51,015 bases of DNA from Rhypophila decipiens. Its lineage: Eukaryota; Ascomycota; Sordariomycetes; Sordariales; Naviculisporaceae. The number at the start of each line of letters is the position of its first letter. Within the stretch, counting starts at the first letter, position 1. The notes under the pieces were generated by a model. The model had not been told where the DNA came from. It was given only the letters and a program-made list of their open reading frames with translations, and made no database searches. The stretch spans positions 1 to 51,015 of the forward strand of contig MU858287.1 in the NCBI GenBank assembly GCA_033297075.1, written 5' to 3'. Shown here piece after piece: positions 48,584-51,015 of this stretch. The translations under genes and the position numbers were made by a program.

Positions 48584-49075
48584 ATGGGAAAACCAAAGCG
48601 AAGCAATGTTCTCGCTGTGGCAGAGGAGTCCATGACACCTCCTGACGAGCTAACCACCACCCAATCGCTCGCCCGAGTTGTCAAAGCCGAGGGCAACAGC
48701 CTCTATACTTGCGCCCTGCCCAACACTAAACCCATTCTCGTCGAGCTCGAACCGCGATTCCGAAACACAATGTGGATCAGACGAGGCGGCTATGTGCTGG
48801 TAGACATGGCTTCAAAGGACGAGAGGCCGGCGAATAGTCGGGTTGTGGGCGAGATCATCAATGTCGTGCGCGACGAGAAGCAATGGCGCAAGCAGCCGTA
48901 CTGGTATGGGACGATCCTCTTCCTCTTGTGGCTGACGAGCTGTCGAAAGCTAACCACAATTCCGCATGACAGGCCCAAAGAGTTTACCAAGAACACCTAC
49001 GACGACGAAGAAGACGAGAACTCGACCGTGGGAAAGATGCCGCCTAGCGACTCGGAAGAAGAGGATGGTCCTTGA
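48584..49075 (+). CDS. eIF1A-like S1/OB-fold protein (EIF1AD family)
   Basis: Two exons, 48584..48903 and 48973..49075, 140 aa. Splicing joins WRKQPYW to PKEFTKNTY. The protein carries a single S1-IF1-type OB fold at about residues 25-100: LARVVKAEGNSLYTCALPN, VELEPRFRNTMWIRRGGYVLVD and GEIINVVR. It has a basic start (MGKPKRS) and an acidic tail (DDEEDENS...SDSEEEDG). This matches the nuclear EIF1AD (Obelix) family, which in animals has been linked to 40S maturation and stress response. It is shorter and differently tailed than translation factor eIF1A itself. The 69-nt intron is a multiple of three with no stop, so an unspliced message would encode a longer protein with 23 extra residues. 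The stop lies only 79 bp from that of convergent ALG3. Confidence 0.88.
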   Translation: MGKPKRSNVLAVAEESMTPPDELTTTQSLARVVKAEGNSLYTCALPNTKPILVELEPRFRNTMWIRRGGYVLVDMASKDERPANSRVVGEIINVVRDEKQWRKQPYWYGTILFLLWLTSCRKLTTIPHDRPKEFTKNTYDDEEDENSTVGKMPPSDSEEEDGP

Positions 49076-49154
49076 GACCTCAATAAAAAAGAATACAAGA
49101 TCCAAAGCTTTTCTGGAAAACAAGGGGTATCTCGAATCGCACATAAGCCACCAA

Positions 49155-50643
49155 TCACCGCTTCGCCGCGACGCTCTTGGTCCCAGCCGGTGTATTCTTG
49201 GGCTCCCAGTCCTCTTTCGCACCCCACCAGACCAACCCGAGTGTTGCCGCAAGAACGCTCACCACGACTGCCGAGCTAGCATTTGTGCTGGGGTACACAT
49301 TCCAAGCCCATTCCTGCGCAAACCATAGTGCATATTGGACGCCAGGACCGACGCCACTGCGCCAGAGAAGAAAAGGGGTCGACCAGAAGAGGTACGCGTA
49401 GAATTGGTAGTGCAGCGATCGGGCGAACAAGAGACCCATCACGTTGGCCGATAGAACAGCCGTCATAATATATCTCGGCGTGACGCCCCTCTTGACTTGC
49501 TCCTCTTCGTGCTGTGCAAATGGTGCCTCGCCGCAGATAACAGGCATAACCAACTCAATCACCGGTTTCCGTGCAGGCTTCAACCAGCGCGTCGTGATAA
49601 AGATGCCCAGCGTCAAGACATGCAGCCCCAACAGCGCAAGGGCAAATTCCCTGCTGAGAAACCTCTCCTCGCCCACAAACCGCCAATTAACAGTCCACTT
49701 GAAGAAGAACTGCCTCGACAGCTCAAATGCTCGGCCAAGATAGCCCCATGGATTCTCCGCCAGGAAAGGCACACCGATCAAGGCCTGCACAGCAACCATC
49801 ATGACGAGTATTTCCAGGCTCTTGGCCAAACTAGCTGTCCCCAGGAAAATGACTACCCCGACGGCGGGCAGGGCCAGCAAGAGCGTCATCTTGATCCCCA
49901 CGCCTAGTGTATAGAAGAGTGCGCCGAGGTGCCATTTCCGTCGTTGCAGGCAGAGGATGGACACGAAGAGGAAGAGGACGGCGAAGCAATCGTTGAAGCA
50001 GCGGAGGACGAAGATGCTGTGTAGGCGCTTGGAGAGGATCAGGAGGGAGAAGACGTAGGGTGGGACCTGGAATCACATCAACAGATTCGAAAGTGTTAGC
50101 TTTTTTTTTTTTTTTGCCTTGTAGAGTTTCATTATTCCCTGTGCTGCTGGGAAAGGAGAGAGCGCACCTTGGCCTGCCAGTAACAAAGCATGACAACCGA
50201 TAGCGTCGTCAGGTAGAGCATCGCAAACAGCTGCTGTGCTAGAAAGATATCCTTCCCATGGTCGGTGAGGTAGTACAGCGCCGTGTAGATGTAGACGTGA
50301 AAGGCAGGGTAGACTAGGGGTCCGGTGCCGCCGTAGATTTTGGTGTAGTCGCGCTCGCCTGAGACGTATTGGGAGATTTGTTCCATGTAGGCTTTCCAGT
50401 CGATTTCTGTGTCTGTTTTTTTGGTCAAAACATCGCTGGTCAGTTATTCGGCCGACCGTAAAGCGCATGGAGATGGGAGCACGAACATGGGACTTTCCAT
50501 ATTATCAAGGTGCAGAGGACTGTGTCGAGGAGGAGGAGCGCCGCCGGGACCAGCTTGGATAGGGGGTGTCGGCCATGGATGATGTCTCGCGCCAGGTTTA
50601 TGGCCTGGGTGTGTATTGGTGGTTGATTACTGGCGTCGGCCAT
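49155..50643 (-). CDS. ALG3: Dol-P-Man:Man5GlcNAc2-PP-Dol alpha-1,3-mannosyltransferase
   Basis: Three exons, complement(49155..50066, 50168..50412, 50487..50643), 437 aa. Splices give [17 protein letters not shown] and [15 protein letters not shown]. It is a GT58 enzyme of the ER membrane that adds the first luminal mannose from dolichyl-phosphate mannose during lipid-linked oligosaccharide assembly for N-glycosylation. Family marks are the [15 protein letters not shown] motif with [19 protein letters not shown] in the first luminal loop, [69 protein letters not shown], and the C-terminal [20 protein letters not shown]. About ten to eleven membrane segments are evident. The first donor GTTCGT is unusual but is fixed by the conserved protein. 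A run of fifteen T on the plus strand (about 50101-50115) lies in the second intron. Length equals other fungal ALG3. Confidence 0.95.
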
Positions 50644-51015
50644 TTTTGGCGACGGAATTAAAGGTATTCGATTGACGGTTATGGTGATGGCGATGTAAAT
50701 TGTGTAAGGGGTTCCATCGCGAGAGGACGCGTTGCTAATTTGGAGCTCAAGCTCCCATGTGGGGCTAGCATTACAGGGGTGTCCCGTACTGAATTGGGGC
50801 CCCGGAGGTCATTTCCAACATCAACATTTAAACGGACGACAACCTGAAAAGGATATCATTGAAAAAGGAGTATAAAGATATCAACAAATTTTGATACAGC
50901 TTATATACTACGAGATAAAAATAGAGAGTTAATAAACAGGCACTAATACTCTCGTATTCAGGCACTAATCCTTTCGTAACCTGGCACTAATCCAATTTAC
51001 CTCAGAGAAATCCAA
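50644..51015. promoter_or_regulatory. ALG3 upstream region and right edge
   Basis: It contains the ALG3 promoter. The last 130 bp are AT-rich and end in a short tandem repeat listed separately. No gene is seen at the edge. Confidence 0.45.
50937..51002. repeat. Three 22-bp tandem repeats at the right edge
   Basis: Units start at 50937, 50959 and 50981. The first two read CAGGCACTAAT followed by (A/C)CT(C/T)TCGTA plus two variable bases. The third keeps C(T)GGCACTAATCC and then diverges. The array may continue or belong to an element beyond the window, which cannot be judged here. Confidence 0.75.

Noticed and set aside
50101..50115. Run of fifteen T resembling a Pol III terminator or retroposon tail
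   Set aside because: It falls inside the second ALG3 intron with no Pol III promoter boxes nearby; it is a polypyrimidine/poly-A tract of the intron.

Overview
The window is nuclear DNA from a filamentous ascomycete (Pezizomycotina). The genes are dense but separated by 0.1-2.6 kb. Most are interrupted by short introns (about 55-95 nt) with GT..AG borders. The protein set is typically fungal: a Pkc1-type kinase with HR1-C2-C1-C1-kinase layout, a GT15 Kre2/Mnt1 mannosyltransferase, a Zn2Cys6 regulator, a fungal rhodopsin-fold membrane protein and mitochondrial She9/Mdm33. There are no operons. I cannot place the species further. Exon borders below were assigned by hand from reading frame, splice motifs and family conservation.

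Layout. 0.4-4 kb: a divergent vitamin B6 pair, PdxT/SNO glutaminase (-) and PdxS/SNZ synthase (+). 5.2-6.75 kb: a seven-helix rhodopsin-like membrane protein (-). 6.75-9.2 kb: gene-poor, holding a 427-bp non-autonomous DNA transposon with 42-bp inverted ends, an exact 8-bp target duplication (hAT-like) and an internal minisatellite. 9.2-10.6 kb: RNA polymerase III subunit Rpc37/RPC5 (+). 11.6-14.2 kb: decapping activator PAT1 (-). 16.4-17.9 kb: GT15 mannosyltransferase (+). 18.6-19.3 kb: mitochondrial ribosomal protein uS12m (-), divergent from a mitochondrial acyl-CoA dehydrogenase (+, 19.9-21.3 kb). 24-27.8 kb: protein kinase C (+). 28.9-30.4 kb: She9/Mdm33 (-).

31-34.6 kb: sulfide:quinone oxidoreductase (-) and an ETHE1/Blh-type persulfide dioxygenase (+), divergent over 874 bp. 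These are consecutive enzymes of mitochondrial sulfide oxidation. 34.9-36.4 kb: a single-pass cell-surface protein (-). 36.7-37.1 kb: the orphaned C-terminal end of a dipeptidyl peptidase III (-). 38.9-40.8 kb: a multi-membrane-segment protein gene (+) broken by a stop codon and frame changes. 41.4-42.4 kb: a HAD phosphatase (+). 42.6-44.5 kb: an MFS transporter (-) facing a Zn2Cys6 regulator (+, 45.9-47.6 kb). 48.6-49.1 kb: an EIF1AD-like protein (+), convergent with ALG3 (-, 49.2-50.6 kb).

The two metabolic pairs are the clearest functional units. SNZ and SNO make the two subunits of pyridoxal-phosphate synthase, and SQR and the dioxygenase carry out successive steps in H2S removal; each pair could be co-regulated from its shared intergenic region. 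The 6.7-9 kb and 36.6-41 kb stretches are the accessory, decaying parts of the window. I found no wholly unknown system. The best new observations are the hAT-like element, the SQR-dioxygenase pairing, and the two gene relics lying side by side at 36.7-40.8 kb.
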